Origin: Martinezella lusitana
GTDB lineage: Bacteria; Pseudomonadota; Alphaproteobacteria; Rhizobiales; Rhizobiaceae
Reading direction: 5' to 3'
NCBI RefSeq assembly: GCF_014207095.1
Contig: NZ_JACHBG010000031.1
Coordinates: 1-64,000, forward strand
Length of the DNA stretch: 64,000 nt
Below are positions 8,933-18,145 of the stretch, piece after piece. Below the pieces are notes generated by a model that worked only from the letters and a program-made list of their open reading frames with translations, was not told the DNA's origin and searched no databases. Position 1 is the first letter of the stretch, and each line of letters starts with the position of its first letter. The translations under genes were made by a program, and so were the position numbers.

Positions 8933-9682
8933 ATGATCCATTCCCTACCGTCGCCGGAGCCATTTGTAATCCTTGCGATGCCGCGAACTGGGACGCACTA
9001 TCTCGAAGCGTTGCTGAACGATCATCCAAATATCTTGAGCAACGGTGAGTTGCTCAACAGCTATGATGAAAATTGGCCCGATAAGGATCGCCTGAGGCAC
9101 AGCGATCGCGAGCTTCTCGAGCTCGCCTACATGCGCTATCCACCAGCCAAGAAGAAGGTGACGCATGTCGGCTGTAAAATTAACGAGCCTCAATTTTATG
9201 AGCGTCCAGGCTTTTTCGACGAATTGGCTCGCTGGCAAGGCCTCAAAGTCATTTTGCTTACTCGCAATACATTGGAATCCCTACGATCGCTGGTGCAGGC
9301 AAGGCAAACGGGTCAGTGGCTGAAATTCAGCCCGGACCGTAATGAGCCCCCAAGTGTCTCGCTGTCAGTGAACGAATGCGAAGCCTATTTCAAAGCTGCC
9401 GACGATTTCCATGCGCGGGTCAAGGATGCGTTTGATCCGAGCAAACTGCTGATGATCGAATACCAGGATCTTCTTCTTAAACCGAGCGCATGCCTGGCAG
9501 CCGTTTTGGCCTTCCTGGGAGCTCCCGCGCATCGGTTTTCCAATCGCGCCACCATTCAACGGCAGGAAACACGCTCGCTCGCTCGCTCGCTGCGGAATTT
9601 TGTAGAGCTACGGCGGCACTTTGCAGGCGGCCCCTACGCGAAGTTCTTCGAGCTTGACGACGCATCGGCTCCGCAAGGATAA
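8933..9682 (+). CDS. nodH: Nod factor sulfotransferase NodH
   Basis: NodH transfers sulfate from PAPS to the reducing-end GlcNAc of Nod factors, a host-range modification. The N-terminal LAMPRTGTHYLEALLNDHPNILSNGELLN contains the PAPS 5'-phosphosulfate loop (PRTGTHYLE), and THVGCKINEPQF and LTRNTLESLRSLVQARQT match NodH. The start at 8933 gives MIHSLPSPEPFVILAMPRTG and 249 aa, matching S. meliloti NodH as I remember it; an in-frame ATG at 8918 is possible. A run of five CGCT units lies in frame at 9572-9591. PAPS is supplied by the following nodPQ. Confidence 0.95.
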   Translation: MIHSLPSPEPFVILAMPRTGTHYLEALLNDHPNILSNGELLNSYDENWPDKDRLRHSDRELLELAYMRYPPAKKKVTHVGCKINEPQFYERPGFFDELARWQGLKVILLTRNTLESLRSLVQARQTGQWLKFSPDRNEPPSVSLSVNECEAYFKAADDFHARVKDAFDPSKLLMIEYQDLLLKPSACLAAVLAFLGAPAHRFSNRATIQRQETRSLARSLRNFVELRRHFAGGPYAKFFELDDASAPQG

Positions 9683-9687
9683 ATGAG

Positions 9688-10587
9688 ATGTCTTTCGACA
9701 ATCTGCGATACCTCGAATCCGAAGCCATCCATATCATTCGGGAGGTCGCTGCGACCTTTTCCAATCCGGTAGTGCTCTATTCCATCGGAAAGGACTCCTC
9801 CGTTTTATTGCATCTCGCAATGAAGGCGTTCTTCCCGGGAAAACCGCCCTTTCCCTTTCTTCATGTGGACACCCGGTGGAAGTTTCGGGAGATGATCGAT
9901 TTCCGCGACCGCATGATGCGGGAAATGGACCTGAAATTGATTGTCCACGTCAATCAGGATGGCATCGATCAGGGTATCAGCCCGTTTCGAGACGGCTCCA
10001 ACGTGCACACGCACATGATGAAGACCATGGCGCTGCGCCAGGCGTTGGACAAATTCAGTTTCGATGCTGCGCTCGCAGGCGCACGCCGCGAGGAGGAAAA
10101 ATCGCGAGCCAAAGAGCGGATCTTTTCCATTCGCAACGCACAGCATGCTTGGGATCCGAAACGCCAGCGTCCGGAGATGTGGAGAACCTACAATACGCGT
10201 GTCAGCGCAGGCGAAACGATGCGCGTCTTTCCGCTTTCCAACTGGACGGAACTCGACGTCTGGGAATACAACCAAAAGGAAAACATCCCGGTCGTGCCAC
10301 TCTATTTCGCGGCGCCGCGGCCCGTCGTTCAGCGCGGTGCGGGGATGATCATGGTCGATGACGAGCGCATGCCGCTTGAGCCCGACGAAACGGTCACGCA
10401 GCGCATGATCCGTTTCCGTACGCTCGGCTGCTACCCTTTGACGGGCGCGATCGAATCCAGTGCGGAGACGGTGCCGGAAATCCTGCGCGAGATCGTGGAG
10501 GCACGCACCTCCGAAAGACAGAGCCGGCTGATCGATTTCGACGAGGCCGGCGCAATGGAGAAGAAGAAGCGGGAAGGGTACTTCTGA
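9688..10587 (+). CDS. nodP: Sulfate adenylyltransferase small subunit NodP (CysD-like)
   Basis: NodP is the catalytic ATP-sulfurylase subunit that makes adenosine 5'-phosphosulfate for NodH. The SIGKDSSVLLHLAMKAF segment is the PP-loop of the N-type ATP pyrophosphatase fold (about residues 32-48), followed by FPFLHVDTRWKF and LAGARREEEKSRAKERIFS, both standard for CysD/NodP. It is 299 aa, the full family length. The start is 5 bases after nodH; the stop overlaps the nodQ start. Housekeeping CysD would be very similar; the placement after nodH decides the name. Confidence 0.95.
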   Translation: MSFDNLRYLESEAIHIIREVAATFSNPVVLYSIGKDSSVLLHLAMKAFFPGKPPFPFLHVDTRWKFREMIDFRDRMMREMDLKLIVHVNQDGIDQGISPFRDGSNVHTHMMKTMALRQALDKFSFDAALAGARREEEKSRAKERIFSIRNAQHAWDPKRQRPEMWRTYNTRVSAGETMRVFPLSNWTELDVWEYNQKENIPVVPLYFAAPRPVVQRGAGMIMVDDERMPLEPDETVTQRMIRFRTLGCYPLTGAIESSAETVPEILREIVEARTSERQSRLIDFDEAGAMEKKKREGYF

Positions 10588-12484
10588 TGCCATATCCTTT
10601 TTCGATATCGCCGCATGACATGGAAGAGCATCTGGTCCAAGAGGACAAAGGACCGGTTCTTCGATTCATTACCTGCGGTTCGGTCGATGACGGCAAATCG
10701 ACCTTGATCGGGCGACTGCTCTGCGATGCGCAACTGGTCTTCGAAGACCAATTGGCAGACCTTCGCCACGGGGGCATCCGCGGCGGCAATGGCGAGGAAA
10801 TCGATTTCTCTCTGGTGCTCGACGGCCTTGAGGCGGAGCGCGAACAGGGCATCACCATAGATGTTGCCTATCGCTATTTCTCCACGTCGAAGCGCAAGTT
10901 CATCGTTGCCGACACGCCAGGCCACTTCGAATATACGCGCAACATGGCGACGGGCGCATCAACTGCCGACCTTGCCGTCATCCTCGTCGACAGCCGCCAA
11001 GGCATACTCCAGCAAACACGCAGGCATTCCTATCTCGCCTCGCTTCTCGGCATTCGCCATGTCGTCCTGGCTGTGAACAAGATCGATCTCATCGATTTCA
11101 GCGAGCCGATATTTGATGCCATTGTGGCCGAATACGTGCGCTTCTCGGCGAAGCTGGGTTTTGCCAGCGTAATGGCCATTCCGATGTCCGCCCGCTTCGG
11201 AGACAATGTTGTTTCGAAATCGGGGAAATTACCCTGGTATCAAGGCTCCCCGCTTCTTGAATATCTGGAAACGGTGGAACTCGACGCACCTGACAGGCAA
11301 GAACCCTTTCGTTTTCCTGTTCAGCTCGTCATGCGGCCGAATGCGGATTTTCGAGCTACGCGGGCCGGATCGCATCCGGAAAAATTGCGGTCGGCGATCC
11401 GGTGATCGTTGCAAAATCAGGTCTGCGATCGTCGGTCAGGGCGATCATTGCCCCTGATGGCAACCAGATATCTGCCGCAGAAGGGGAACCGGTAACCTTG
11501 GTTCTTGCCGACGAGGTAGATGTCTCGAGGGGCGACATGCTGGTTGACCCCGCCTCAAGACCTTTTGTCTCGGACCAATTTCAGGCGCATCTTATTTGGT
11601 TCGATGCCAATCCGATGCTCCCCGGACGAAGCTATCTCTTGCGGACGGAGACGGACAGTGTCAGCGCCACGGTGACTGTGCTCAAGCACCAACTAAATGT
11701 CGACAGCTTCGTTCGCGAACCGGCCAAACTGCTTCAGATGAACGAGGTGGGCGTCTGCAACATCATGACGCAACGACCGATCGTCTTTGACGCCTACAAG
11801 GAAAATAGGTCAACCGGCAATTTCATCATCGTCGATAGGGTAAGCAGCGCGACCGTCGGCGCCGGCATGATTGATTTCCCGCTTCGTCGTGCCGACAACG
11901 TTCATTGGCAGGCGCTCGACGTCGACAAGGCCGCGCGGTCGGCTCTCAAGAACCAAAAGCCTGCTGTCCTTTGGCTCACCGGTCTGTCCGGTTCGGGCAA
12001 GTCGACGATCGCCAATGCACTCGAAGCGCTTCTGCATACTTGCGGCAAGCATACCTATCTATTGGACGGAGATAACGTACGCCACGGGCTTAATCGTGAC
12101 CTTGGCTTTACCGCAGTTGATCGGGTCGAGAACATACGCCGCGTCGCTGAGGTCGCCAAGTTGATGGCGGACGCAGGGCTGATCGTAATTTGCTCCTTCA
12201 TCTCGCCCTTCCGAGACGAGCGGCGTATGGCGCGCGAGCTCATGGGCGAAGGCGAGTTCATCGAAATCTTTGTTGACACGCCTTTAGACGAATGTGCGCG
12301 CCGAGATCCGAAAGGGCTTTATAAGAAGGCCTTTGCCGGAAACATTGCCAATTTCACCGGCGTCTCGTCTCCCTATGAGGCTCCGGAGAATCCGGAACTT
12401 CACCTCAAAACCATGGGCCAGGAGCCAGCGAGGTTAGCGCTTCAGATAGAAGAGTTCCTTCGAAGCCGAATGGAGGAGAAATAG
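10587..12484 (+). pseudogene. nodQ: NodQ (sulfate adenylyltransferase GTPase / APS kinase), frameshifted
   Basis: NodQ fuses a CysN-type GTPase, which activates NodP, to an APS kinase. The first part (10587-11405) has GSVDDGKSTLIGRLL, DTPGHFEYTRNM and NKIDLID, the GTPase G1, G3 and G4 motifs. The second part (in another frame, to 12484) holds the beta-barrel and the kinase with P-loop GLSGSGKST. Around 11352-11357 one base appears to be missing: adding one G restores a reading of FRGYAGRIASGKIAVGDP through the junction, joining the two parts to about 632 aa, the usual NodQ length. Either nodQ is inactive, or two polypeptides are made, or this is a sequencing error. The kinase part could start internally but lacks an obvious strong site. 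Confidence 0.88.
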
Positions 12485-12628
12485 CTCACTGGCCCAGTGC
12501 AGACAGGAATTTTAGCAACTGAGAGCCTGTCAACAGGGGAGGGCCGAAAATCTCCTGCAGCTGCTTCGCTGAGAAGAGTAGCCGGCCAGGCCAGCGGGTG
12601 CTGGCGTTTCACCAGCTTTACGGACCAT

Positions 12629-12949
12629 ATGACGGCAGCCTACCGAGAATACACCTTCAAATACTGGATGGACACTCATCGCAGCGAGGAAATCTTCTTC
12701 GTCCTGCAGGTCCAGAAGGTTATGCCAAAAACCTTCGTTGCATTTGGCTCCTGCCGGTACGTGGAGGAAGGGGAGAGGCTTCCCCGATCTCACATCATCG
12801 CTGATTGCAAGTCGGAAGCTGATGCGCTCGCCTTACGCGATCGGTTCTTCGCCATACGAGTCGATACGGGCAAGACTATCGAAAAGGAGATGTATCGGCG
12901 CGTTGATAAGTTCGCAGCGCGCGCAGAGGGGAAGACGCGAAGACGCTGA
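12629..12949 (+). CDS. Hypothetical protein downstream of nodQ
   Basis: I do not recognise this 106-aa protein. From the ATG at 12629 it reads MTAAYREYTFKYWMDTH ... and has a hydrophobic-alternating middle (FFVLQVQKVMPKTFVAFGSCRY) followed by a charged C-terminus rich in Arg and Lys (KFAARAEGKTRRR). It looks like a compact globular fold without a signal peptide. The ribosome-binding site is weak, so a longer form starting at 12497 is possible. It lies 145 bases after nodQ in the same direction, at the boundary to IS-rich DNA, and could be the last passenger of the nod transcript or an unrelated insertion. Confidence 0.45.
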   Translation: MTAAYREYTFKYWMDTHRSEEIFFVLQVQKVMPKTFVAFGSCRYVEEGERLPRSHIIADCKSEADALALRDRFFAIRVDTGKTIEKEMYRRVDKFAARAEGKTRRR

Positions 12950-12999
12950 AGAAAAACCTATCGCTGCCTCCCACATATATTCGGGAGGCAGGCATGACC

Positions 13000-13254
13000 T
13001 CACCGGCCGTACACAAAGACCCCATCCTCTCGGGCCGCCTTAATGATCGCCTCTCGCACTTCTTCGGCAGTTATTCTGCCCTCATGGGCTGCAAGAACCG
13101 CTCTCTTGGCGTCTTCATAGGCTTCGCCGGTATTCTCTGCCGGCCATTCGTTGAGCAGGAAATCGGCAGCGCGCTCGGCGCTGTTGATCGCGACCGCTCT
13201 GCCGGCCTGTCTCGTTTCCAGCATCAGAGTTTTATCCCACCATTGTGTGGTCAT
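13000..13254 (-). CDS. DUF982 family small protein
   Basis: This 84-aa protein has the DUF982 pattern common on rhizobial replicons: a tryptophan-rich start (MTTQWWDKTLMLET), a central AERAADFLLNEWPAENTGEAYEDAKRAVLAAHEG and a final VREAIIKAAREDGVFV. I chose the ATG at 13254 because GGAGGAAT precedes it at the right distance; an ATG at 13272 also exists but places the site inside the gene. The function is unknown. It stands alone between nodPQ and the tandem IS elements and is transcribed toward them in reverse. Confidence 0.8.
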   Translation of the reverse strand: MTTQWWDKTLMLETRQAGRAVAINSAERAADFLLNEWPAENTGEAYEDAKRAVLAAHEGRITAEEVREAIIKAAREDGVFVYGR

Positions 13255-13660
13255 GGCATTATTCCTCCGCAATCAAAACTGGCGATCAGATGCTTGGTTC
13301 CAAGGAGGGCGGCGTGATGCTCATCTTCGAAAGATCCTGTATTCGCATTCGGGTACCCCTCGCACATGCAGGGTTCGCTTATCGCCTACGTGTTTCCAGA
13401 ATCTCTTTTTGTCCGCTACGCGACTATCTGCGAGGCCTTGGCGCCGACGTCAGGCTTTCAAGACTGATCGAGAGGCGGCTTTCATGCGCAACAGTTGATT
13501 GGCAGCCGCGTCAAGTTCCGTTCGCAGGGATCCGACATGGCGTCGACATTGTTCATGATCTAGAAGGCGGCAGTCGGTTCCGCAAGAACGACGAGCGCGG
13601 AAATTCATCATCCGCCCGCCATGCTCGGTCCGCCGCAAAGCGCCCAGGGCTCCCCGTAGC
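13255..13660. other. Intergenic DNA before the tandem IS pair
   Basis: About 400 bases without a supportable gene. Open frames on both strands are short and have no recognised motif. The right end (13653-13660) is the target flank of the first IS copy. Confidence 0.5.
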
Positions 13661-15330
13661 TAGTTTCCGTCCACAAACAGGCGTATTTAAGCGCGTTTAC
13701 AAGGGTTTGTCCTTTGCGGTGAGAGTGGTTTTGGGGCGACGGACAGGATCATGAACGCTTGTGATTGGGCAGTATACAGTTGGCGGCGCTGAGGCGTACG
13801 CCACGAGGCCGGCATTGTAGCGACGGCGCAATTCTAAAAGCTGGTCGGAGTTCAGGTCGGTTTGAGGCGGATGAAGAGGACGAGGTTGTAAGCCACGACG
13901 GAGGACCAGACGTAGGTCTTGAAGTGGTCAAGGCCCCGCCAGGTGCAGCGTGCCAGGCCGTAGGCACGCTTGAGGCATGATATTCCGGCTTCGATACCGG
14001 CGCGGAAGTTGCGCAACTTGCGATAGACCCAATTGCTTCTGACCATGTCCTCGACCTTGAGGCCAGCTTTCTTGTGGAATGCCATGTCGCGAACGCCCCA
14101 GGTCTTGGCTGTGGCCAGGTTGCCGCGACTGGCAAAGCCGCCGTCGGCCGCCGCCTGCCGCGGCGCGTTTCCATAGACGGCGATGTGGCGCTCCAGCATC
14201 GGCAGCAGCCGCTCGCTGTCGGGCGGATTACCTGCCTCGATCACCAGATCGAGGATCATGCCGCTTCTGCCGGTGGTCAGGTTGAGCTTGTGGCCGTATT
14301 CGGTCTCGCGGCTACCTTTGACGATGATATCGGCATGGGGTTCGAACAGGCTTACCAGCTTCTCGCCCGCCGGCAGCTTCTCGCCCGCCAGTACTCGCCG
14401 CTCGCTCTGTTTGATGATGCGTTCGATCAGCGGTCGATAGCGGCAAACCTGGGCCTGCCAGAGTTGGACGAGCGGATTGCTCGCCGCTGCCAGTCGCTCG
14501 GTTGCCTGCTTCAGGTATGCCAAGGTCGCGCAGGCGATCGCGATCAGCTCACGGTAGAGCCGGACCCGATTGGGCTGACCGCGTGTGAACTGGATCTCGC
14601 GGGCACGCTTCTTGGCCGCGCGGCAATGATCGCGCCATGCCAGGCCGGCGCCGACCAAGGTATCTGCCTTCTTCAGCAGGCGCACCATGACCCGCACGGC
14701 ATCCCACAGCAGGCTGCTGTCGCTCGGTTCGTGCATGAGTGCCGAGGTCACTGTACTGTCCAGCCGCACGACCGTGCCGTCTTCCAGCTTCGCCTGCCGA
14801 GCGCTCGACAGCAGCGCCCGATTGATCACTTCCCAGGTCTCGGGTCGGATCGCGCTGATCGTCTTTTGCAGCACTGACTTTTGCGGGCTCCATGACCACG
14901 GCAGGCGCGCAAAGGCCCGAAACGACGCGGAGTCCTCGAGATGGAACGCCAGTTCCTGGTAGCTCAGCTGCCGGTATTGCTTGAGCAATGCGCAACGCAG
15001 CACTGCCTCGGCCGGCAGCCCTTGCCGTCCGGTGGCCTTGACGCCGTGCCGACCCAGATCCCGCCCCACCAAGCCAAACAGATCGTGGTGCTCGTCCAGC
15101 CACTGCGACATCGACTTCAGTTCGTGGCCGATCTCGTGCGTGGCGAAAAGATCGAATATACTGGCTTGGACGGTGCGTTCCTGGCGCATTGTCGGCTCCG
15201 GCGGTTGCAGATTGTGCTTCGGAATCAGTGGCATGAGCCCAAAGTATACCTGAAACCGCCGGGCCTTGCTTGCGCAAAATTCAGATTCACTTAATAATAT
15301 CAATAAGTTGATGTTCGTGGACGGAAACTA
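13661..15330 (-). mobile_element. Insertion sequence, copy 1 (ISNCY-like), 1670 bp
   Basis: The element begins TAGTTTCCGTCCAC and ends GTGGACGGAAACTA, a perfect 14-base inverted repeat. One transposase gene fills it on the minus strand. Only two bases (GC, 15331-15332) separate it from copy 2. If the ends are set three bases further in, each copy is flanked by CTAG, suggesting a 4-base CTAG target duplication. The two copies match base for base by eye except 15307 (g) versus 16979 (c). Confidence 0.9.
13852..15189 (-). CDS. DDE transposase of IS copy 1
   Basis: The 445-aa transposase starts MRQERTVQASIFDLF and contains GLPAEAVLRCALLKQYRQLSY, an N-terminal DUF772-like domain typical of IS5/IS1182/ISNCY transposases, followed by VRLDSTVTSALMHEP (first catalytic Asp), AAADGGFASRGN (second Asp) and a C-terminal Glu in FRAGIEAGISCLKRAYGLAR. 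I chose the start at 15189 because of the family N-terminus and GGAG before it; in-frame starts at 15234 or 15303 would add up to 38 residues. It appears intact. Confidence 0.85.
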   Translation of the reverse strand: MRQERTVQASIFDLFATHEIGHELKSMSQWLDEHHDLFGLVGRDLGRHGVKATGRQGLPAEAVLRCALLKQYRQLSYQELAFHLEDSASFRAFARLPWSWSPQKSVLQKTISAIRPETWEVINRALLSSARQAKLEDGTVVRLDSTVTSALMHEPSDSSLLWDAVRVMVRLLKKADTLVGAGLAWRDHCRAAKKRAREIQFTRGQPNRVRLYRELIAIACATLAYLKQATERLAAASNPLVQLWQAQVCRYRPLIERIIKQSERRVLAGEKLPAGEKLVSLFEPHADIIVKGSRETEYGHKLNLTTGRSGMILDLVIEAGNPPDSERLLPMLERHIAVYGNAPRQAAADGGFASRGNLATAKTWGVRDMAFHKKAGLKVEDMVRSNWVYRKLRNFRAGIEAGISCLKRAYGLARCTWRGLDHFKTYVWSSVVAYNLVLFIRLKPT

Positions 15331-15332
15331 GC

Positions 15333-17002
15333 TAGTTTCCGTCCACAAACAGGCGTATTTAAGCGCGTTTACAAGGGTTTGTCCTTTGCGGTGAGAGTGG
15401 TTTTGGGGCGACGGACAGGATCATGAACGCTTGTGATTGGGCAGTATACAGTTGGCGGCGCTGAGGCGTACGCCACGAGGCCGGCATTGTAGCGACGGCG
15501 CAATTCTAAAAGCTGGTCGGAGTTCAGGTCGGTTTGAGGCGGATGAAGAGGACGAGGTTGTAAGCCACGACGGAGGACCAGACGTAGGTCTTGAAGTGGT
15601 CAAGGCCCCGCCAGGTGCAGCGTGCCAGGCCGTAGGCACGCTTGAGGCATGATATTCCGGCTTCGATACCGGCGCGGAAGTTGCGCAACTTGCGATAGAC
15701 CCAATTGCTTCTGACCATGTCCTCGACCTTGAGGCCAGCTTTCTTGTGGAATGCCATGTCGCGAACGCCCCAGGTCTTGGCTGTGGCCAGGTTGCCGCGA
15801 CTGGCAAAGCCGCCGTCGGCCGCCGCCTGCCGCGGCGCGTTTCCATAGACGGCGATGTGGCGCTCCAGCATCGGCAGCAGCCGCTCGCTGTCGGGCGGAT
15901 TACCTGCCTCGATCACCAGATCGAGGATCATGCCGCTTCTGCCGGTGGTCAGGTTGAGCTTGTGGCCGTATTCGGTCTCGCGGCTACCTTTGACGATGAT
16001 ATCGGCATGGGGTTCGAACAGGCTTACCAGCTTCTCGCCCGCCGGCAGCTTCTCGCCCGCCAGTACTCGCCGCTCGCTCTGTTTGATGATGCGTTCGATC
16101 AGCGGTCGATAGCGGCAAACCTGGGCCTGCCAGAGTTGGACGAGCGGATTGCTCGCCGCTGCCAGTCGCTCGGTTGCCTGCTTCAGGTATGCCAAGGTCG
16201 CGCAGGCGATCGCGATCAGCTCACGGTAGAGCCGGACCCGATTGGGCTGACCGCGTGTGAACTGGATCTCGCGGGCACGCTTCTTGGCCGCGCGGCAATG
16301 ATCGCGCCATGCCAGGCCGGCGCCGACCAAGGTATCTGCCTTCTTCAGCAGGCGCACCATGACCCGCACGGCATCCCACAGCAGGCTGCTGTCGCTCGGT
16401 TCGTGCATGAGTGCCGAGGTCACTGTACTGTCCAGCCGCACGACCGTGCCGTCTTCCAGCTTCGCCTGCCGAGCGCTCGACAGCAGCGCCCGATTGATCA
16501 CTTCCCAGGTCTCGGGTCGGATCGCGCTGATCGTCTTTTGCAGCACTGACTTTTGCGGGCTCCATGACCACGGCAGGCGCGCAAAGGCCCGAAACGACGC
16601 GGAGTCCTCGAGATGGAACGCCAGTTCCTGGTAGCTCAGCTGCCGGTATTGCTTGAGCAATGCGCAACGCAGCACTGCCTCGGCCGGCAGCCCTTGCCGT
16701 CCGGTGGCCTTGACGCCGTGCCGACCCAGATCCCGCCCCACCAAGCCAAACAGATCGTGGTGCTCGTCCAGCCACTGCGACATCGACTTCAGTTCGTGGC
16801 CGATCTCGTGCGTGGCGAAAAGATCGAATATACTGGCTTGGACGGTGCGTTCCTGGCGCATTGTCGGCTCCGGCGGTTGCAGATTGTGCTTCGGAATCAG
16901 TGGCATGAGCCCAAAGTATACCTGAAACCGCCGGGCCTTGCTTGCGCAAAATTCAGATTCACTTAATAATATCAATAACTTGATGTTCGTGGACGGAAAC
17001 TA
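15333..17002 (-). mobile_element. Insertion sequence, copy 2 (ISNCY-like), 1670 bp
   Basis: This is a second copy of the element at 13661-15330, in the same orientation and shifted by exactly 1672 bases. It carries the same 14-base terminal inverted repeats and the same gene. It is followed by GCTAG, consistent with a CTAG target. One base difference was seen near the right end (16979). Confidence 0.9.
15524..16861 (-). CDS. DDE transposase of IS copy 2
   Basis: The translated protein is identical, residue for residue, to the transposase at 13852-15189, and the same reasoning supports the start at MRQERTVQ. It is intact, so either copy could mobilise both. With two directly repeated copies, recombination between them would remove one copy and 1672 bases. 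Confidence 0.85.
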   Translation of the reverse strand: MRQERTVQASIFDLFATHEIGHELKSMSQWLDEHHDLFGLVGRDLGRHGVKATGRQGLPAEAVLRCALLKQYRQLSYQELAFHLEDSASFRAFARLPWSWSPQKSVLQKTISAIRPETWEVINRALLSSARQAKLEDGTVVRLDSTVTSALMHEPSDSSLLWDAVRVMVRLLKKADTLVGAGLAWRDHCRAAKKRAREIQFTRGQPNRVRLYRELIAIACATLAYLKQATERLAAASNPLVQLWQAQVCRYRPLIERIIKQSERRVLAGEKLPAGEKLVSLFEPHADIIVKGSRETEYGHKLNLTTGRSGMILDLVIEAGNPPDSERLLPMLERHIAVYGNAPRQAAADGGFASRGNLATAKTWGVRDMAFHKKAGLKVEDMVRSNWVYRKLRNFRAGIEAGISCLKRAYGLARCTWRGLDHFKTYVWSSVVAYNLVLFIRLKPT

Positions 17003-17092
17003 GCTAGAGTCGCCAGGCAGAACTTAATAGCCCATTCGAATACCATTCGGCGTGATGGGGCCTGCGAACCGAATCCTGGAAGCGGCGGTTAG

Positions 17093-17302
17093 GTCGTCGT
17101 CTACAAGGACGGCCGGGAAATCGCTGCATTGTCCGCAGGCTTCGGTGAGACCGCGAACAATGTCATCGAGCTTACCGGCATGCTGCACGCTACCCAATGG
17201 ATCATCGATTATTTCAAGAAGGACGAGCCGGCAACGATCTGGCGTGACGCCATGTACGTCGTGAACGGATGCAATGAATGGCGTAACTCCTGGGAGAGAT
17301 GA
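17093..17302 (+). pseudogene. Ribonuclease HI-like relic
   Basis: The frame opens directly after a TAG at 17090 with no start codon and reads VYKDGREIAALSAGFGETANNVIELTGMLHATQWIIDYF ... WRDAMYVVNGCNEWRNSWER (shown in part). The spacing of ANNVIELTG-x-ALHAT and the D-x2-YV-x-NG-x3-W-x3-W end resembles the RNase HI core (NNxxEL ... D-S-x-YV ... W). The N-terminal third with the first catalytic Asp is missing, as is everything after W. It lies just right of IS copy 2, so the left end was probably lost by insertion or deletion. Confidence 0.5.
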
Positions 17303-17695
17303 TTTTGGAGCGCCTGATCGAGGCGATGGAGACGGATATCGCGTAGCCCGTAAGGGTCGGGCCGAAGGCATTCGGAAGCAGCATGCCGCAATACCTCCAT
17401 TCCGCCGCGGAAAACTTCGCCCGTCGGCGCGAGGACATCATCAAGACCGGTGGCGCCAGAACCCGCGAGGATGAAGCCGCCCAACGCAGGCAAACCGACA
17501 AGTCTTTAAGGTTTGTTGTCATAGACCGCAGAGTGGCAGGTCACCGCCGATCTACAATACGGTCGATTATACAAGGAAATTTGTCGAGGAGTGCCTCCTC
17601 AAAGGGCGTATATCATTGATGACATTACCATGTTCTAATTCAACAGTCGGCCGTGCCCACGACCGTAATTGAAACGAGCACTTGATGGAAACTCT
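17303..17695. other. Intergenic DNA, no gene recognised
   Basis: Open frames here are short and without motifs. Sequence composition does not differ obviously from neighbouring relic DNA. It ends in the terminator at 17696. Confidence 0.45.
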
Positions 17696-17726
17696 GCCCC
17701 TATCCCTATTCGGATAGGGGCTTTTT
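17696..17726 (+). terminator. Strong intrinsic terminator (plus strand)
   Basis: A perfect 10-base-pair stem, GCCCCTATCC / GGATAGGGGC, with a 6-base loop is followed by TTTTT. No recognised gene precedes it on the plus strand; the RNase HI relic is about 400 bases upstream, so it may end an unannotated small RNA. Confidence 0.8.
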
Positions 17727-17794
17727 GTGGGTGTGCTTGGGCATTGCTGTACGAAATACCGTTGTCATGCAGTCCGATGGTACAACGCGGCCTG

Positions 17795-18005
17795 TTACTC
17801 CCAGGTCTGTCGATTGTACCAATCGTCGATGTCGCGCCGCGCCCGATCTTTTTCCAAGCCGTAGCGTTGTTCTTGGATCTTGCCTTCGAGCTGATCTCGG
17901 CGTCCGTCGATTAGATCCAAGGTCGTCATCCGTGAGCTGTCCCCACTGCTCTTTCACCTTGCCCTTGATCTGCTTCCAATTTCCTTCAACTCTATTCCCA
18001 TCCAT
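17795..18005 (-). pseudogene. CsbD-family stress protein gene, frameshifted
   Basis: The start MDGNRVEGNWKQIKGKVKEQWG is a textbook CsbD-like N-terminus. After TDDDL the first frame turns into nonsense, but skipping one G (CTTGGAT near 17920) gives DLIDGRRDQLEGKIQEQRY followed by GLEKDRARRDIDDWYNR and a stop at 17795, the usual CsbD ending, about 69 residues in all. So this is a one-base insertion in an otherwise normal gene, or a sequencing error. CsbD proteins are small, abundant and stress-induced, with unknown biochemical role. Nothing else in the window appears to replace it. Confidence 0.8.
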
Positions 18006-18069
18006 GATGTTCTCATCGTAAGGGTTGTCCCTGCAGCGGTAATGTAGATCGGCTATCTTTGTTCGCCAA

Positions 18070-18145
18070 ATAGTTGGAGGGGCCGCCGCGCGAAGCTGGG
18101 CAAAGCGAGCGCGCGGAAGCTGGGGTTAGGCCTCCGCTTTTTTTC
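18070..18145 (+). terminator. Hairpin with T-run; possible small RNA 3' end
   Basis: A CGCGCG / CGCGCG stem (18087-18092 with 18110-18115) partly overlaps a second stem, GCGGA / TCCGC (18113-18117 with 18133-18137), which is followed by seven Ts. The two stems compete for the same bases. This could be an intrinsic terminator, or an attenuator-like or small-RNA structure. No plus-strand protein gene is seen directly upstream. Confidence 0.45.

Noticed and set aside
14074..14877. Long plus-strand open frame across the IS
   Set aside because: It lies antisense to the transposase gene, is repeated identically in copy 2 and has no protein-family motif; it is a shadow of the minus-strand gene.
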